The position numbers and the translations under genes were made by a program. Shown here piece by piece: positions 1-13,300 of a stretch of DNA of 64,000 bases (position 1 is the stretch's first letter; the number at the start of each line of letters is the position of its first letter). The notes under the pieces were generated by a model that was not told where the DNA came from, ran no database searches, and worked only from the letters and a program-made list of their open reading frames with translations. The stretch is from Temnothorax longispinosus (Eukaryota; Arthropoda; Insecta; Hymenoptera; Formicidae), in contig NC_092366.1 in assembly GCF_030848805.1 (NCBI RefSeq), positions 5,041,724 to 5,105,723 of the forward strand, given 5' to 3'.

Positions 1-32
1 TGATTTGAGAGGTATTTTAGAAGAGATGTTAC

Positions 33-1836
33 CAGTCTTCTTTCTCTCGGTCGGCGCGTGCGAACACATAAAGTTTGCACTTGTTAGTCTCCTCGTTGTC
101 GCGGCAGTCCTCGTAAATACTCCTGATGGACTTGGATTGCGAAAGATCGTCGTCGTCTTCATCTTCGTCGATCTTAAACTCGTCCTCCTCATTATCCTTG
201 AAATAATCCAATCTGGAATCCTCATCCTCGCTTTTCGTTTCCTCGCCCAAGGTACTTTCCTCGACTTCTTCACTGACTCCTTCCATTTGGATAATTTTCT
301 TTTCATCCTCGAGATACTCTTTTCCGAGGTCCGTCCAGTCGCTCAGACTCGTGCTGTCTACCAACGCTCCTTGATCCATCGTGACGCAAATTGGATACTT
401 TTTACTCCATCTCCTGCGTACAAAAAATATGTTTACTTCACGCGCGTGTACACTTTACAAAAAGTATGAAATAATTATATACGACGTAGTCGCGCACCTT
501 CTCCGAGTGAGTCCTTCTGGTAATAGCTCTATTCTTGCACCGACAAGATTGTACGCGCGTTTTCTGATAAACTTATATTTTCGTTTTGGCTCATCCCACA
601 CAGCCCTCTTTGGTACTTTCATTCTTGTCTCCATAACACGCAGCACTCCGCCTTCTAGACTGAAGAAAACCGACTTCGTACGTGCTACGTGATAGTTGTG
701 AGGATCGTAGGTGTATGGCAGCTCGTTCAACCATCCTTCGTATCTCTCTTGGACTGCGTGCTCCTCCGCCGCCGGTATCTCTAATACTGGAACTACTACA
801 GGTACGGGTTTCTTATCTAACGGCGTCGCCAGAATTTCCCGGATCCTCTGCACTAGCTTGTACACCACTACTGTGACGAAGACTCCTACGGAGAAGCCCA
901 CCAAGTGGGCGGGCAATGGAATGAGGAAGTAGAAAGAGAGCACAAGAACCAACAGCGCAGCTAACTGCTTCGTCAACTGTTGAAAGACATGATCCTTCAT
1001 GCGAGAGAGCAACGCGCCGAATGTCACTTCTTTCGTATGTACGTATCCACTGGCGTCGTTCTCCTTGTCCTCGACGCGAAAATCGTCCCGCGACTCGAAG
1101 GGGAACGGCTCGGGAACGAGGTCGGAAAACTCGGCGGCCTCCACACCGCTCTCCACGCTGTCGTCCAGAGAATTCTTCGTCTTCAGGCCAGTTCTCACCT
1201 GCGAGAAGCCCACGAATCTCGCGGCGTTGCCCTTACCGCGAGCGAAATCTTTCTCCTGCTTGTCGTTGACGTTCTCATCGGTCGGCGTGACATCTCCCAG
1301 ATCCTCCGAGTCGCTGACGCTGGAATTACGCTCCTTGTTATGCCTCCTCTTCTTCTTCTTCTTTCTGTCGCTCTTCATCTCGGAGATCTTCTCCTCGAAC
1401 GTCTTCGTGATCTTCCCCTTGATCTCGGACAGCACTTTCCACGGATCCGAGGACGGCGGGGTACCCTCGGACGCGTTATCGTCGTTCTCCAGCCCTTGGC
1501 CATTCTCGCTGCTCTTGGAGGGGCTCGACGGTATCCTCTTGTCGGACTCCGGGGTGAGACGCCTCTCGTCGTCGGAGGAGCTCGGATAGAGCTCCTCCAG
1601 CTCGTCGTCATTGGCCCGGTAGTGGATCACCGGTACCGATGTGGTGATCGGTTTGCCTGCGGCAGGAAAAAAATATATAATAAGAGCCAGTCGAAACACT
1701 TGTTCGACACTCGAAATTTTTGGAACTTGTGTACGTCATCAATACGCAATTGTTCGAGACAGGTATAGGTGCTTCGCTAAAACTCACCTTTTAACATCCC
1801 CAGAGTGATCTTGCCCGGGCTGTATTTGCTAGCCAT
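33..1836 (-). CDS. TEX2: TEX2 (testis-expressed protein 2), lipid-transfer protein, 5' part only
   Basis: Three exons join in phase: 1836-1788 (start, residues MASKYSPGK...), 1656-498 and 413-33. The last ends at a GT donor, so the gene continues beyond the left edge. The N-terminal 240 or so residues are acidic, Ser-rich and low in complexity. Around residues 248-285 two hydrophobic segments lie back to back (motif SFYFLIPLPAHLVGF), the likely ER membrane anchor. A PH-like stretch follows (GWLNEL, then RRRWSKKYPI). Family knowledge: TEX2 is an ER-anchored SMP-domain protein that moves lipids at membrane contact sites; the SMP domain would lie outside the window. The start is the only upstream ATG that joins in frame to the 1656 acceptor. 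Identification rests on overall resemblance to insect TEX2. Confidence 0.88.
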
Positions 1837-2920
1837 CGCTACTCGCCCGGAGCAACAGCGGTCGTCGTATCAGGAGCTTATCGACAACGACATCGGCATC
1901 GGTGCTCCGCGATCGGGAGAGCCAACACCAGGATCTCGAACGTTTTATTCACGAGAAGATCATCCAAAGTAGCGGTGTCATCCTAAACGATTGAGCCTGC
2001 GTCACGGTGCATCGGTCACCGTCGTTCTTCCGGCGACTAATAATAATGATAATTAACAATCACGTCGCTCCGACCACTCGACACATCTGATACCTTCCAA
2101 GGACTCGACGCTCTCTCTCGCGCTTCGCGCTGCAGCCACAAATGTACGCATACGCAGCTCTTCCGTCGGCGTCTTTGATGCATTTGATGGTGTTGGTCGA
2201 AATGAAGTGCGCGTGCGCGAAATAAGGCAGTCTCTCTCACTTGCTCTTCCATTTTTGCATCAAATTAATTTAAATTTGAAAATAAAGGTGAGTTGTTTAT
2301 AATGCAGTGAAAAACGAGAAAAATGAGAGAATATATAAAATTATATAAATGTTGAAGAATATAAATATAAATATTACAGTCTAGTAGTATATAAACAAGT
2401 TTAGAGACTATGTTAAGAATAAACACGTGCCGATATATCTCTGGTCTTCATTATCGAAGTGCTGGACCTTTACTCAATTTAGTACTTAGTCTGATAATAC
2501 AAGGATAAACTAGTATTAAAAAAAACGTGTACTTATATTAATATTTATGGTATTTATATTTATTTATAAAATACGCTCTATCAATTATTTATACACTGGA
2601 ACTTCTCTGATCAGATATAATCTGATCTGTACCACTACTGTAAAAGTATAACAAAAAGCCACCATAAAAAAATATATTTCGTTATTTATTACAAACATTT
2701 GCAGCAACCCACAGCCTTAGTCATTAATTGAAGAGATTGGAGAGTTAGGCGCAATGGTTTAAACAAGTTTGTTAAAACAGAACTCGAAAAAAATCAATTT
2801 CCAAATTGGATTTTAAAGTAAAAAAAAAAAAGAAAAAAATAGATTGGACCGATTAGATCAGTCCGTCATCTATGTATAATGTTTGAATTTTTCATATATT
2901 CTTTAAATATCCTTCCAATC
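1837..2920. other. Gap between TEX2 start and FDXR end
   Basis: The first 450 bases are CpG-rich and are the likely promoter and 5' UTR of TEX2 (- strand). From about 2260 the sequence is AT-rich and holds no supported exon. A 71-codon minus-strand frame at 2037-2252 has Arg/His-rich, non-family composition and is not called. Confidence 0.6.
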
Positions 2921-4976
2921 TCAATTTCCAGCGATTTGCAGCATTTCCTCCACGTCGACTATCTTCTCCCGCACTTTCTCCCGCTGCTTGCCGCGCTCTT
3001 GTTCAACGCGATCAATCTTCTGCCAGTCTTCGTAGGACACAGTTTGGACCTCTTTCATCGTTGGGATGTCTCTCAGAGCGGTCCAGCCCCGCCGGCTCAT
3101 CCCCGTCGTGTTCGAGGACGTCAATTCGTTGTGTATCAGTCTAGCGACTTGGAACGCGTTTGTCATGGTCGCCAGGAGGACGCCAGTTGGACCAGTCGCT
3201 GCCCATCCTGCGGCGTACAGGTTTCCTTCGACCTTACCATCAACGTTCTCCACGCATCCCTTCGCGGAATTAAATGGTATTGAGCTATCTATTTCGACGG
3301 CCTTGTAACCGATGCTGCGCAGACCCAGACCGCATGGGATCACCTCGAATTCGTCGGTCATCTCGGCTACCTGATCTCGTATCGTCTCTCCTCGCAAACG
3401 ATTTACGGCAAATCGGATGCTCTCCAATTCGCTGTCGCCGTGAAACTCGACGGGACTGCGCAGGAAGATTGGATGCAGCTCTTTAGCGTGCGCCGAGTCG
3501 CGCTTGGATTCTTCTAAAGACTTCAGTATGAGCTCCGCTTGTCGTTTCCGGGCTCTCTCTAAGGTCGGAACAATCGTCCGTACGTTTTCGAAGTCTTGCT
3601 CTCGCCAGACAGTTTTGCAGCCCTCCAGCTTGAGAATCTCGCGCAGTTCCGCGGTCGTGAATGCGGCCTGCAAAGGTCCTCTTCGCCCGACCATGGAGAC
3701 TCTTCGCACTTTACTACGACATAAGGCTTCCAAGGCGTACGACGTGATGTCGGTACCCTGAGGTAAAAAGAGAGATTTCTCAATTGACAAAATTAAAAAA
3801 TATTTTTAAAATCATATAATCCAAATCTTTCAAACTCTTTTAGTGTTATTTAGCATCGTCGTCCATATTACTGATAGAAAATTTCTAATTTAAAATAAAA
3901 GTTAGAGATCGGGTACTACCTTTAGCTTGTCAACCGGCGTCAAAAGAATCCTCGCGACGTCTATGGCAACGTTGCCTTGGCCTATGATAACTGCTTCCTC
4001 TACATCCAAATTAATCTTCAGGTTTTTATCTTCTGGCGTTCCATTGTACCAACCAACAAAATTTCGGGCCGATATCACATTGTTTAAATTTTCACCGGGT
4101 ACATTGAGCAATCGATCAAATTGAGCGCCATAAGCCTGGAATAAAAAAAGTAAAGAAATGATTCATAATTAAACAAAGATTTATCATACGCCAATTGGAA
4201 TAAACAATTAGAAATGATGAATGATTACTTGTTGCTCATTAAAAAACTAATCATGACAATACTTATTTAATTAAAAGCAATAAATAAAGAATATATAAAG
4301 GTAAAATATAGTTGCCAGAAATTTATAATCTCGATATTTTTAATATGTTCGAAGTATTTGAATATTTTTTATTGACGATTATAAAAATCAATCCTTATCT
4401 CCTTTTATATTATTATAATAATTAAAATAATGTATAATTTAATATAAATCATAATTAAAGCAACTTAGATCTCATAAAGTTACGAATTAAAGAAATGAAA
4501 TACCAGATATGTACCAGCAATACAGCGTCATAGTTCTCTCGCAGATCTTTAATAGTAACGTCCGTGCCAACTTTAACATTGCCTATGAATTCAACACGTG
4601 GATTAGTCGCGATTTTATGAAACGTATTAAGGACGTTCTTCACTTCCGGATGATCCGGGGCAACTCCGTAGCGTATCAGACCAAAGGGAATGGGTAGTTT
4701 GTCCAGTATATCAATTTTCACGGTGCTTGAATCCTGTTACATATATACAAATTGCTTATATTGACTTATAACATAACAGAATATACATTACGTACAGAGG
4801 AATTAATAAAACTAACGCTATCCTTAATTATAACATAATTCATCTATTGTTATTACCTTCAGCAATCGTTGAGCTGCATAAAAGCCCGCTGGACCTGCAC
4901 CGACAATGCATACCTGATGCGTGCGTTGTACGGTACACAGCGAACGGGTGCAACTCTTGAGAATGTTGAATCTCAT
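2921..4976 (-). CDS. FDXR: NADPH:adrenodoxin oxidoreductase, mitochondrial (FDXR; Drosophila dare)
   Basis: Four exons join in frame to about 463 residues, the usual family length: 4976-4857, 4733-4515, 4135-3920 and 3757-2921. The flavoprotein passes electrons from NADPH to mitochondrial ferredoxin for steroid (ecdysteroid) hydroxylation, Fe-S assembly and heme a synthesis. Visible signs are a short basic N-terminus fitting a mitochondrial presequence, the FAD dinucleotide motif VGAGPAGFYAAQRLL near residue 28, the conserved block PFGLIRYGVAPDHPEVKNV, the NADP motif GQGNVAIDVARILL, and VGRRGPLQAAFT. The C-terminal AAGWAATGPTGVL block is typical. All introns are GT-AG and the joins are phase 0. 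The start ATG is the only one before the FAD motif in this exon. Confidence 0.95.
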
Positions 4977-5018
4977 TTTTGTGTGCGGCGATGTCTAAAG
5001 CGTGACGCTGGGTTTTAC

Positions 5019-5044
5019 ACTGTTTTGATACGTGTCAAAACAGT
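5019..5044. promoter_or_regulatory. Palindrome just upstream of FDXR start
   Basis: Two perfect 10-base arms (ACTGTTTTGA and its complement) flank the 6-base centre TACGTG, about 43 bases upstream of the FDXR ATG. A half copy (ACTGTTTTG) recurs near 5067. It could be a dimeric transcription-factor site; no factor can be named from sequence alone. Confidence 0.35.
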
Positions 5045-5593
5045 CGTTGGGCCTTTGCACCGCACTGTTTTGTTAGTCCCATGAATAACCCGTGGTATAC
5101 GTCCTTTTCTTAGGAAGGCAGAATCACTGTTCTATGTATTAAATATGATTCCAAAATAGTGTTCATCCCTCTTATAAAACAAGCACGTCCCACAAATGCC
5201 TTGGATCTGAAAATATTTGTTAGTCCGTGTTATTTACCGTACAATTAAGTTATCACCGCTCAAAATTATCGCGGAAAACAAGAATCAAAAGAAAGCAGAG
5301 TTGAATCATTACGACAAACGGAAGCAAAATTAACGAATTTCGTTTTTTAAATAAAATAACAATATAGAATTTCGGTAGACAGTGTTTCTTCACTTTGATT
5401 CACAAAGAACAGAGAAATTGAAATTATATTTAAAAAAGTAAGATATACGATTCTCTTTTTCTGTGAACGAATTCTTATAATCTCTAATAATTATACACAA
5501 ACATATATTACCATTTTCGTTCTATCTTCTCATGCATGCAGTCTATTTCCTATTTATGACTTTTTCACAATGCGTATTTTACAAAGCTCTGTG

Positions 5594-5596
<3 letters not shown>

Positions 5597-5656
<60 letters not shown>
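5597..5656. repeat. (AT)n microsatellite
   Basis: About 30 uninterrupted AT units. Length is likely to vary between individuals. Confidence 0.95.
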
Positions 5657-5660
<4 letters not shown>

Positions 5661-6121
5661 TTATTCACAAATATATATTATCCACAATTGATTAAGTGTA
5701 CTTAGAGGACAATATTTTTTTTTACATATTCCCATTAATCATTCACAATCCACAATTATAATTTTATATATATATACACGTATAATTATTTATAATTTTA
5801 TATACAATCATCATATATCAAGTATATAATTCCCACATTGTTATAGATTTTTATCGCCTATCGTATTGATAACGTGACGAACGTATAGTTTGATCATCAG
5901 ATGATTAAGTAGCATCATCGCAGGAAACTGGTCGCATTCTAGAAAGAAAATGCGTCGTCAAAGGTCTACCAAGCGTAGGGCAATAGGTGCATTTTTTTTA
6001 TGCGAGTGACAATATTCTTTGTTCAAGACCGATATGGTTTTCCGTCGACGAAACATTTAATCATTACGGAGTTATAGATACTGAAAGTCTCAACAGAGGA
6101 CTGTGACTAAATTAATTAAGG

Positions 6122-6134
6122 CCCCCCCCCCCCC
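6122..6134. repeat. poly-C run
   Basis: Thirteen consecutive C residues in AT-rich sequence. This is a frequent place for sequencing error. Confidence 0.9.
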
Positions 6135-6277
6135 AACACATGTATATCAATCTTCTAGAAATAATTGTATATCAAATAAAGAAGAAAAAATCATTTAACT
6201 TTTAACAAAAAATATTGTTTTGTTCACTAAAATGTGCCTATTACTAAATACCTTGTATAAAACGAGGATATATTAAC

Positions 6278-8673
6278 TTAACGAGTATATATTTGTATGA
6301 AATACGTTATCAAAATGGATAAAATCAACGTCTTTTCATTTATGCGTCCATGAATCTTACCATATAAAACTTTCATAGGCATTATCGACCAAATTGCCTT
6401 ATTTTCTTGGCGCGCGTTATGCGACGCTGTCAAAATTTCACGTAAACAATTCAGTGCTTTCTCATTGCGCCGATAAGTCTCCAATTTAAGACGATAGCCT
6501 TCGTTATCATGAACTTCTACGATAATCTTGTTAAAGGTATTTCCCAAGAGATACAGGAGACCAATATTTAACTGCGTTAGCAAAGGGTAACCGACAAGAA
6601 TGAGTGTTTGCTCGGATTGGAGCTTCTCTAATCGATCGTAAATTTCGGCAATTGTCCGATGACTGTCGTAATCCTGAACGAATTGGAAGCTCAGTATCTC
6701 GTGATTCCGATCGATCTGCTGTGCGAACTCTCTCGTAATTTCTGCCGGTGGAAAGCAGACGGTGGTGCGCATATCTTGCATTACGTTGTCAATTTTGATT
6801 AACATTTGCAGAATTTGCAAGTCGCAAAAGCGCGAACTGCGTACTTTGTTAAACAACTTTCCTGTTTGTATCTCTAAAGCTTCCGGTAATGCCTGTAGGT
6901 GCCACTATAAAAGTAAAATTATCACGTTGTAAATGTATCCACTTGATCTTTTCTCAGGTACAGTAAAAAATTCATTGTTTAAACTGCAGTAATTTATAAG
7001 TTTCTATGAACAAATTACTTTGCAGTAATTTGTTAAATATTATAAAATTAAAATATTTTGTTTCTTTAGCTTCTCGATCTCAATTTTTTCATGATTATTT
7101 TATGAAAAATGCAACTTCTTTAAGTTGTGGTAAAAGTTACCACAACTAATATATATGCTTTTTAATTTATAAAGACTGACATTGTCATTTTAGGAACGTA
7201 ATTGAAAAATTTGCTTACAACGTAGAATTTTTCTGACGGCTCTTCGATCTCTTTCGCATTGTCCCATATCTGCAACAAACGCTCTTGCGGCCCTAAGTTT
7301 TGCCTCTTGCAACGCTCGTTGTAGGAATCGACGTGCAATTTTTTATTCATAAATTGATTGTTGTTCCTCTCGATTATCTCCCGGCCGACTATCTCGTTCG
7401 CAGGATCTATTTTTTTTAATTTGCAGTCTTCGAGATATTTGAAACTGATGAGTCCCCTGACAAATCGTGCTGCGCCGGAATAATTCTCCCTCGAGCGAAA
7501 CGTCTTTATGTTATCCATTATGACCCGGCATTGATGGTACTTGAAGAATTCGCTGCACTGCTCGATCCTCCGTAAAAAATCGTCCGGAATATCCCGCAGG
7601 CCGAACATCGCATTCGCGGGCGGCACGTTGCCATAATGATGCCTGAGTATAGGCAAATACGACGCTACGTAATCCCTGCCCTTGAAATTCATGCAGACGA
7701 CATACATTTCCGAGTTTCCTCCCTTGCTGCTAGCTGGCTTCGTCACGCTAACTTGATGAAAGGCGCAAGATAACAGATACATCAAGCACACGGATTGGTG
7801 CTCGAATAGAGTAAAGAGCTTCAGCAGAAAGTTACCGCCTTTCTGCAGGAGGTGCATGCAGGCCACTGTCTCGCACAGGTGCAATTGCGCCACGGCGCTC
7901 TCCTGCTCTCCAGGCACGTCCGTGCAGTCCACACTGCCGTCCGCGGTGACCAACAGAATCCGTCCTCCGTCGGCGGCGGACTCGGACTTCTCCACCAGAG
8001 CGTCCAAGTTTCTCAGGTCCATGATATCGCCCGTGTTGTCGTCGCCGAAGCACCAATGCCTCAGAGTATGCCTGATAAACCTATCGTCCGCGACCATACT
8101 GTCGTACGAATTTCCCTCGCAGTAGGGGTTCAAGGTGGTAGCCAGCCAGTCCCACCGTACATCAGGCGCGTTCGTCTTCAGCCAATGGTTCAAAGCGGTC
8201 ACAAACGCGCCCGGCGCCTCGCAAACGTGCACGGACCTGAAGTTCTTACCGTCGTCGCGGCAGATCTCGTTCAGCGGCACCAGAGAATAGTTGCTGGCGA
8301 TCTCGTAGAACTTGCACCACGCTTGAGTCACAAGTTCCCCCTGTGTTCTCTCCTTCACCGCGCGCACGATGTCGCCCGCTTCGTTCATCCGGCTCGTGTG
8401 CTGCTGCCATTTGACGAGATTGAAGTTATTCAGGCGGCTCTTCACCTCGTTCAGAACTCTCTTCATCCTCTGCAATTGGTCCAACTGCCACGGCGGTTCC
8501 GCAAACATAGACCCCGGCTCGGGTAACGTCTGCGCGTCTCGTTGCACGTCCGAGATCGCAAAGTGCCTTTCAAATAGTATTGGCATGCTAGACGACAGAT
8601 CGGTACTCTCACCGTACCTGTATCGCAATGTCTCCGGCTGTTTTGGAGAAAAATTCTTCTCCTTCTTCTCCAT
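6278..8673 (-). CDS. CMTR2: Cap-specific mRNA 2'-O-methyltransferase 2 (CMTR2; Drosophila adrift)
   Basis: Two exons (8673-7219 and 6904-6278) join in phase 0 to about 693 residues, close to the family length. The enzyme methylates the ribose of the second transcribed nucleotide of capped mRNA using S-adenosylmethionine. In exon 1 the FtsJ/RrmJ-type domain shows the SAM motif VCEAPGAFVTALNHWL, TLNPYCEGNS, an acidic catalytic block LVTADGSVDCTD and a Lys block GGNFLLKLFTLFE, in the expected order. Exon 2 is a less conserved C-terminal methyltransferase-like region. The start ATG is at the head of the long frame with a plausible A/G context. Neighbours give no further functional clue. Confidence 0.93.
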
Positions 8674-10324
8674 CGTGTTGCGTAAAACAATTCAAAACAC
8701 CTCCAGGACTGCAAATTACTTTTTTCTTCACACGCAGCATCAATTCTTACAATTCATTCAGTATTCTTCCTGCTAGTCATAGTCCTTGCCTTTAGCTCGT
8801 ATCTCGCCTGAAAGTTACGGTTGTCCCGCGTCAAGATACATCACACCATCTTGTTACATATTGTATATCTTACTACACAAAGAGCGTGTCTTTGTTAAGA
8901 CGACATTTTATGTGAAACTGACTCGCACAGGGATAAAATGTATATGATAGAATCGTGCAAAGTAATGAAACACAGGCTCTACAAAGCTGGGATAAAAATA
9001 AATTTATAATATAACATAACAATAGAATTAATGATAGGATATGTGTTAGTATAAGCATTACGACAAGTACATTTAAAGTGCATTGTTCTTATTGTTAGTT
9101 CTGTATCCCTTGCCCCTTTAATTCTTAAAACAAAATAAAAGTATAAGCTCGTTTTATCCGCATTTTTCTACATTTTGTCCCCTCCGTTCTTCTACCTGCT
9201 CCATTCGGAATCTAAAAATACGTGTCTCGAACGGTAAGAGCGCAGAGAAATGCGCCTCAAAGATCTTGCGGATCTCGCGCAAGATCGAAAGTAATAGAAA
9301 ATAGTACACGTGATAAATACAATTAATGATGAGTCGACAAAGAGAACAACTGACAAAGTCTCGTCGGAATTGTCGGAAATTCTCGGAGAAACTTGCTGCT
9401 GGAACACGCACATATACGTGGACGTTTCATATGGCGGTTCTTTTCTGATTGTTACTCCAACTGGCCGATTTTGAGGTTAGTTCCGCAAAGTGCGCGCCGG
9501 CACTGTCGCTTGTCGCGACTCCGCGACAATAGCAAAAGAAAAGAAAGTCATAAAGTCATAACTCACCCTCTTATTACAGTGTCAACTCGCGTCGCCGCTC
9601 GTTTCGCACCGGCCGTCGTCTTTTCTCGTTACAGTTACAATTTCGTCGCGTTTTGCCGACGATTTACAACAATCGGCAATGTTAACGAATCAAATAAGAC
9701 GAACGAAGGACACTGGATCCCTTCCCATCCCTGCCGTCCTTCACAATAATTGTTTTTCTTCACGTCATTCCATTTTTATCTGTTTTTATTCGTGTCATTC
9801 GTCTTCTCGCGTGTTTTCGCTCTGTTTGCCAAATACAAAGTCCACAATGTCCACATCACGCACTCGGCACTTTCGAAAGAATTGTGTCAGCGTCAGCGCC
9901 GCCATGATCTAGATCCGGAAATGGCAAACTAAAAATAGATCACGTGACAAGAGGTGAAAAAGCTAGCGCTATATTCAAATCTAAGAACATAATATAAATA
10001 TTTTAATTTTAAGTCATAAGTTTCTGAGTGATTAATTTATTTGCATTATTTGAGATTGCATAAAAAGACGGTCAAAAGATGAGAAAATATTTTGGCTAAC
10101 AAAGAATGCAATTACTTTCGCAGACTATTTCTCTATATTAAATAATGCAATCTTGAAACTTATGACTTTCTTAAAATGCATTTCTTACTATTAATTATAA
10201 CTTGTCAAACACTATGTAGTCACGAATAATGTCGTTGAATCAATTTATTAATATATCTAATGTGATTAATATCACATTGTCACATATGGCGTCCCCACAC
10301 GATGCACCCCGTCTCTTTTATCCA
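8674..10324. other. Gap between CMTR2 start and INTS13 end
   Basis: The CMTR2 upstream side (8674-9160) is AT-rich. A CpG-richer block lies at 9400-9910. The frames here (up to 118 codons) lack splice continuity and family resemblance. I see no supported gene. Confidence 0.5.
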
Positions 10325-13300
10325 TTAGCCTTCTAGGACGGTCTCTCTGGGTTCCCTTCCAACGTCCTTCAAATTGGGATACAGCATCGCTTTAAGACGA
10401 AGGTCTAGACCGTCGCTATTGATTCTACCATGGAAATCTGGTTTTCTGTCATTTGTAGCGCTGCGCTGCGACCAGATGTCCAGGAGGCTCTTCGACGCGG
10501 CAATGTTGCTTTTGTGTAGCTGTTTGGTCAGAGGTATCGACACACTTGCCGGTGTCGACATCGGCGAGTCCGTCGTTGCTCGGATCATGCTGACCCTGGC
10601 GGTTCCGTCTTCCTTACCAAAGCTATAAAAGATCAAGGTTTAGATCGTCAATTTTTTACACTCCCGAATCTCTGAATTTTTAAATTTCTTGAGAATATCT
10701 CGATATATTTGTATTTCGAAACTCTCTACAGACACTTATAACTTTAGTTATATTTTAGATTAGATCTCTACTTAATGTTCTCAATTTTTTAGTCTATTAT
10801 TCTTAAATAGAATTATTAAATACAAACAAATTCTTATCGGTTTAAATCTTACTCACTTACAAATTAATTTATAACAGGAACTTATATAAAGCTTTGTTTA
10901 AATAAATAAAACTGCAATAATAAAATGTAAGTTAATATCTTGATTTTCATAATATTATATAATTCGTTAAAATAACGTTCATTATAATACGTTCTGTACA
11001 TCTGAATATCTGACTATTCTTTTTTATTTCTACCCTTTAAAATGTATTATAAAGTGCAGGTAAAATTAATATTTATATTGCGATAGACTCCAGATAAGAA
11101 TGAAGACATAGCAAAAAATTAAAAATACGAAAGAACATAAAAGCCATTGTAGCAATTCAAAAATTTCAATTTAGTTTAAAATAAATAAACTGTAATTTAC
11201 TTATAAACTGTGATTTAATTTTTTAATTACCTATCCAACTCCCGCAGAGCCTGATCGAGTTCCACTTTGTCCTTTTCGTCTTTATTCCTGATCTCCAGTA
11301 AACAATTAAGGACTTCAGTATGTGCGGCCGAATTATTCGCGTGATTCTTAAGAAACGTTTCTATCTCATCCCACAGCAAACGGTAATGTTCTTCTCTGCG
11401 TACTCCGCCTTTCCCGCTGCGACCTCCGGCAATGCTTGGCAGAGGCAAAGTCTCGTGTTTAGCCTCTAGCCCAACCACATTAAAAATTATTTGCTTGCAC
11501 TGAAGCACCTCTTCTGTGGTGAGCTCCTCCTTTACCATTAATTCTGGAAGTGGATCTATCACCTATATAAAAAATTTAAGAATGCTCAGTGTCAATATTT
11601 TTCTCTAGAATTCAAAAATTTAATACTTAGTAATAACGAGGTCTTTGGAATTCTACATTGTGATGTTCTAAATTTATATAGATTATAAAATAATTTTAAA
11701 TCTCTATATTATTAAGAGAAATTAATATTTAGTCAGAACATTCCAAAATTTAAGTAAAATAAATTAAAGTTTATTAATTATATTTATAAGCTACAATTCT
11801 AATAACTAATTATATATGCAGTAAAAAGAAAAATAACTTTTTCAAAATCCTTTTTTAAAAACATGATACATTTCTTCAATATACAAACCTGTTTTAAATT
11901 AAACATGAGAGTGCTGGAGATAGTCATGGGCCAATATTTAGTGTGACGTTCCAGTCTTGATCTCATCTTTTCTACTACACCATCAGCACCTGAATTGGAA
12001 GTACGTTTTAGCGGTACCAGTATGTTATTTCGCATGAGGATGCCGAAATCCTGCGACAAAAAGATTAACGAATCAAGATAAATGTATCGCAAGTCAAATT
12101 TCATTTATAACAAAAAAATATGAGCATCTACCAAAAATGAAATTAACATTGAATATCGAATTTTTAACACAAGATTAAGATAATAAAATAACAAAAAATG
12201 ACAGAATTAATATTAATGTGAACAGAATTAATTAAATATGTAATCTGCAATTACTAAATATTAGTTACAAGCATTCTACCGTTATTCTATAATCCGTAAC
12301 ACGTCCACCGCATCCTTCACTAATGGAAGGTGGATCCTCGAGCACACTGCGGGCAGTAGATAGCGTATGAATGAAAATCTCGCCACCGTGCGCTGTTAAT
12401 AGATGGGAAATGATCTTCCCACCAGCTTTCCTGGCCATTTCCAGCATTACTGATCTACCATTCAATAGAAAGTTAATCAGACAAGAAGACGGTTTGCTAT
12501 TGACGTCCACTGGGGTAATTCGATGCATCGCCGTGCAGTTCTGGATCTCTGACGCGCTACAGCCGCGCGGCGTGCACCACTTCAACGTGACCGTCTCGTA
12601 TTCGGATCCTTCTTCGAAACGCCTAAATGTCTTTATCAATGCCGAGTCTTGCGGATTACCTGCAACCAGCCAACGAAACTTTATGGTATCTAAAGTATCT
12701 GAATTTAAAGACTGTTGGAAAATAAATTTTGTTAACTGAAACCTTTCAAGATCGCAGTGTGCACGGCAGAAGAATGAAATATCTCCACATCGTAATTGGC
12801 AGACGAGCTTACGTTCTGCTCCTCTTTCATAGGTATACCCGTTACTGTAGTACTGGCCAAATCATAATGAGACAAAATCAAATGGGATAATTTGGAATGA
12901 AGCGCTGAAGCTTTGATCGAGTGGACTTCTACTGTCAGAAATGGTGATACCTGTGCAAGAAAATGAATTTAATATGTATAGCAAATTGAACAGTTTACAC
13001 TACTATAACAAATATTACAAATTATTTAAAATTAGAATATAAAAGATATCTTATAAAAGACTGAGAAATACGCCTAATTATTTAGCAATAAAATAGACAG
13101 AATTTAAAATAATTATTAATCATCAAAGGCTCACCTCTCGAGGACCTTGACTGGTGACTTGAGATTCAATATTGTTGGGATATATATTCAGTATGACCAA
13201 ATGGCAATAATCAACGGGAATTAAACTGCAAATTAGAGCAAAAATGATTATAATGCATGACAATTTAATAAGATATCTACAGAGAAAAATACTGACTGAT

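Larger units (their letters stand above)
4977..6277. other. Gap between FDXR start and CMTR2 end
   Basis: AT-rich. It holds the FDXR upstream palindrome, a long AT microsatellite and a run of 13 C. No coding exon is supported on either strand. Confidence 0.6.

Noticed and set aside
980..1768. 262-codon open frame on the plus strand
   Set aside because: Antisense to TEX2 exon 2; composition mirrors the Ser/Lys-rich sense frame and there is no family signature.
7852..8526. 224-codon plus-strand frame
   Set aside because: Shadow of CMTR2 exon 1, which has clear catalytic motifs on the minus strand.
9393..9749. 118-codon plus-strand frame between CMTR2 and INTS13
   Set aside because: No partner exon, no domain, unstable composition.
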